From positions 1-9,160 of the forward strand of contig CANRPQ010000053.1 in assembly GCA_947632525.1 (NCBI GenBank): a DNA stretch of 9,160 nt. Reading direction: 5' to 3'. Below are positions 7,671-9,160 of the stretch, piece after piece. A program made the position numbers and the translations under genes. This stretch comes from an uncultured Clostridia bacterium. GTDB taxonomy: Bacteria; Bacillota; Clostridia; TANB77; CAG-508. Every line of letters begins with the position of its first letter. The stretch's first letter is position 1. The notes under the pieces are model-generated. The model was not told the DNA's origin. It did not search any database and saw only the letters and a list, made by a program, of their open reading frames with translations.

Positions 7671-7699
7671 ATTATATAAATTACTGAATATAATGTTAA
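7666..7699. promoter_or_regulatory. 12-bp palindrome holding back-to-back promoters
   Basis: TTAACATTATAT (7666-7677) and ATATAATGTTAA (7688-7699) form a perfect 12-bp inverted repeat with a 10-nt centre. On the plus strand it contains TTAACA (7666-7671), 17 nt, TATAAT (7689-7694), facing sodC. By symmetry the minus strand contains the same TTAACA (7699-7694), 17 nt, TATAAT (7676-7671), facing the murE side. Both are near-consensus sigma-A promoters. The palindrome could also be a repressor operator or a recombinase site. The plus-strand leader would be only about 11 nt. Confidence 0.55.
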
Positions 7700-7711
7700 G
7701 AGGTGTTTAAA

Positions 7712-8177
7712 ATGTTTACTAATATATTTAATACTGCAAAAGCACATATAAAAGGTGGCAAAAAATATCCTAAAATAGATGGCTCTGTTACTTTTAGAGA
7801 AACTAAAAATGGTGTGATTGTAACTACAAAAATAAATGGTTTGCCACAATCTAAAGACCATTGTAAAGGAAGATTTTTTGGATTTCATATACATGAACGG
7901 AACTTCATGCACAGGAAACATTGAAGATGAATTTGCAAATGCAAAAACTCACTTTAATCCAACTAAATGTCCTCATCCTTTTCATATAGGTGACTTACCA
8001 CCTTTAATCGAAAGTAATGGGTATGCATATATGAGTGTTTTGATAAATAAATTTAAAATAAAAGACATTATTGGAAAAGTTTTAATTATTCATGATATGC
8101 CAGATGACTTTACTACTCAACCAAGTGGAAATTCTGGAACAAAAATAGCATGTGGTAAAATAGAGAAGGGATTTTAG
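7712..8177 (+). CDS. Cu/Zn superoxide dismutase family protein, frameshifted
   Basis: A SodC-family protein (superoxide to oxygen plus peroxide) encoded in two frames. The first part, from ATG 7712 (ribosome binding site AGAGGTG at 7699-7705), ends in the copper-site motif GFHIHE. At 7895-7898 the frame shifts, and the second frame continues NGTSCTGN, THFNP, CPHPFHIGDLPPL, IIHDMPDDFTTQPSGNSGTKIACG. Together these give all seven metal-ligand positions of the family (His46, 48, 63, 71, 80, Asp83 and His120 in mammalian numbering) and the disulfide cysteines (GTSC and IACG). Restoring two bases (GAAAAC in place of GAAC) would give HIHENG and a 155-residue protein. The active-site arginine position (GSRLACG in mammals) is Lys here. 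No signal peptide is visible, so a cytoplasmic or spore-associated location is more likely than secretion. As written the gene would be inactive, since the first frame stops at 7924. Confidence 0.85.
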
Positions 8178-8200
8178 TTATTCTAAAATCCTTTCTTTTT
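8163..8200 (+). terminator. Intrinsic terminator of the sodC-like gene
   Basis: The stem is GAAGGGATTTTAG (8165-8177) with CTAAAATCCTTTC (8183-8195), one G-T pair, a TTATT loop, and possible extension by two pairs. TTTTT follows (8196-8200). The stop codon TAG of the sodC-like gene forms the top of the stem. It also overlaps the recombinase stop on the other strand, so it may limit read-through from both convergent genes. Confidence 0.85.
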
Positions 8201-9160
8201 AGACTGTTTTTTCAAGAATGTTCTCATTATTTTTGTTATCTATAATTTTATCAAATTCATTAACAAATTTAAAATGAATTTTTATTTTATTGTTTTCATA
8301 TACTTCTATATAATCTATTAATTCTGTTATAATGTCTCTATCCAATTCATTTATATTTTTATATTTCTTAAAGTTTTGTATCCACTGATTGTTTTCATCT
8401 ATTATTTCTTTTTGATTTTCCTTTTGTTTATCTAGATTTACAATAATTGCTTTTATTTTTTCTATGTCTTGTTCATACTTTTGCTTGTATTCTATATATT
8501 CTTCTCGTGTTATATATTCATTTTTCCAATCTTCATATAAACATCTTTTTAAATTATTTATTTTTTTTATTTCTTTTTCTTTAGATTGTTTTATATCTAT
8601 TATACTTTCATCTACAATTTGTTTTGTTTTAGATTTATTTATTTGCTCTAGTATTTTTTCTGTGTCAGTTAGTAATTCGATATGTAATTTAATAGCCTCT
8701 AATACACTTTTTTCTAAATCTTTAACTCTTAAAGTATGCTTTGTGCATAGCTTATTAGATTTTTTTCTATATGTACCACAAATATAGTATTCGTAAACAG
8801 TTCCTCTTGCATTTTTGCAATATTTCTTATGCATCGCTCGCCCACAATCTGCGCATTTCAGAATACCCGCCCATATACTCAATGAGCCGGTGTTTTGTAC
8901 CCTAGTATCAACTTTTCTTAACTCCTGTGCTTTATTAAATAACTCCTCATCTATAATAGGCTCATGCATGTTTTTTGCTGTAATCCATTCTTCTTCTGAA
9001 ACAGGTTCAACTTTATGTATTTTATAACTTTTTACTTTTCTTTTACCCTGTGTTACATTTCCAATATAAATATCATTTTTCAAAATATTTCGTATTGTAG
9101 AAGGTGTCCAGGTATATGAATTTTCATGTATTCCATAATTATTATAATTCTGCATAAGTT
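8199..9160 (-). CDS. Large serine recombinase, C-terminal part (N-terminus beyond window)
   Basis: Site-specific recombinase of the large serine family (SpoIVCA/TnpX type). The 5' part, with the roughly 150-residue catalytic resolvase domain and its nucleophilic serine, lies beyond the right edge: the frame stays open through 9160, so the ATG at 9155 is not the real start. Numbered from that Met, the recombinase domain signature YTWTPSTIRNILKNDIYIGNV spans 14-34 and the zinc-ribbon cysteines are 101, 104, 126 and 137 (CADC, ICG, LCT). A long lysine/glutamate-rich coiled coil spans about 165-255, and a C-terminal DUF4368-like end has the pattern IDYIEVYENNKIKIHFKF. The stop is at 8199, and it is convergent with the sodC-like gene. 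It runs in the same direction as the interrupted penicillin-binding protein gene. The visible part is intact. Confidence 0.93.
   Translation of the reverse strand, partial: LMQNYNNYGIHENSYTWTPSTIRNILKNDIYIGNVTQGKRKVKSYKIHKVEPVSEEEWITAKNMHEPIIDEELFNKAQELRKVDTRVQNTGSLSIWAGILKCADCGRAMHKKYCKNARGTVYEYYICGTYRKKSNKLCTKHTLRVKDLEKSVLEAIKLHIELLTDTEKILEQINKSKTKQIVDESIIDIKQSKEKEIKKINNLKRCLYEDWKNEYITREEYIEYKQKYEQDIEKIKAIIVNLDKQKENQKEIIDENNQWIQNFKKYKNINELDRDIITELIDYIEVYENNKIKIHFKFVNEFDKIIDNKNNENILEKTV

Larger units (their letters stand above)
7651..9160. mobile_element. Left end of a serine-recombinase integrative element (partial)
   Basis: From the broken penicillin-binding protein gene to the right edge the DNA does not belong to the dcw cluster. 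It holds a plus-strand superoxide dismutase family gene and a minus-strand large serine recombinase, arranged convergently around a terminator. Large serine recombinases usually sit near one end of their own element, which fits a boundary near 7650. The rest of the element, and its type (prophage, conjugative element, skin-like element), lie outside the window. Confidence 0.6.

Noticed and set aside
7678..7699. PerR/Fur-type operator before the sodC-like gene
   Set aside because: The palindrome does not show the TTATAATnATTATAA pattern; its arms are 10 nt apart and are better explained by two promoters.
7598..7921. 107-codon minus-strand frame opposite the sodC-like gene
   Set aside because: It is the antisense of conserved SodC and penicillin-binding protein codons, has a low-complexity aromatic composition and resembles no family.
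1..9160. CRISPR arrays, tRNA or rRNA genes
   Set aside because: No regularly spaced direct repeats and no tRNA- or rRNA-like sequence were seen on either strand.

Overview
The window looks like an AT-rich (roughly 30% GC by eye) chromosomal segment of a spore-forming Clostridia-type Firmicute. The evidence is the low-GC codon use, a peptidoglycan/division (dcw) gene cluster, Gram-positive-style ribosome binding sites, and a pair of Spo0A-box motifs (TGTCGAA). All host genes run on the minus strand, so transcription goes from right to left.

Layout from left to right: 1-1871, the N-terminal 623 codons of DNA topoisomerase I (topA), cut by the left window edge. 1919-2006, the topA promoter and a perfect 19-bp-stem bidirectional terminator. 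2016-2330, a small DUF6514-like protein with a TTG start, its own sigma-A-type promoter, and two inverted Spo0A boxes just upstream. 2477-7266, murG, ftsW, mraY and murE, which in transcription order (murE-mraY-ftsW-murG) supply successive steps of cytoplasmic and membrane peptidoglycan precursor synthesis plus the SEDS polymerase. murF and murD are not at their usual places between murE and ftsW. 7348-about 7650, only the 3' end of a spoVD/ftsI-type class B penicillin-binding protein: the last transpeptidase residues plus one PASTA domain. About 7650-9160, foreign-looking DNA: a plus-strand Cu/Zn superoxide dismutase family gene (sodC-like, frameshifted) and the C-terminal part of a large serine recombinase (minus strand, cut by the right edge).

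The most interesting reading is that a serine-recombinase element has integrated inside the spoVD-like gene, with its recombinase gene close to the junction. This resembles the skin-type intervening elements that interrupt sporulation genes and are excised during sporulation. The 5' part of the penicillin-binding protein and the other element end are not visible, so a simple inactivating insertion is equally open. Directly at the junction lies a perfect 12-bp inverted repeat that holds near-consensus promoters (TTAACA-17-TATAAT) on both strands, pointing outward to sodC and to the murE-murG operon.

Two genes, ftsW and sodC, each carry a single frameshift. In both cases the family-conserved sequence resumes in another frame, so these are either real mutations or assembly errors.
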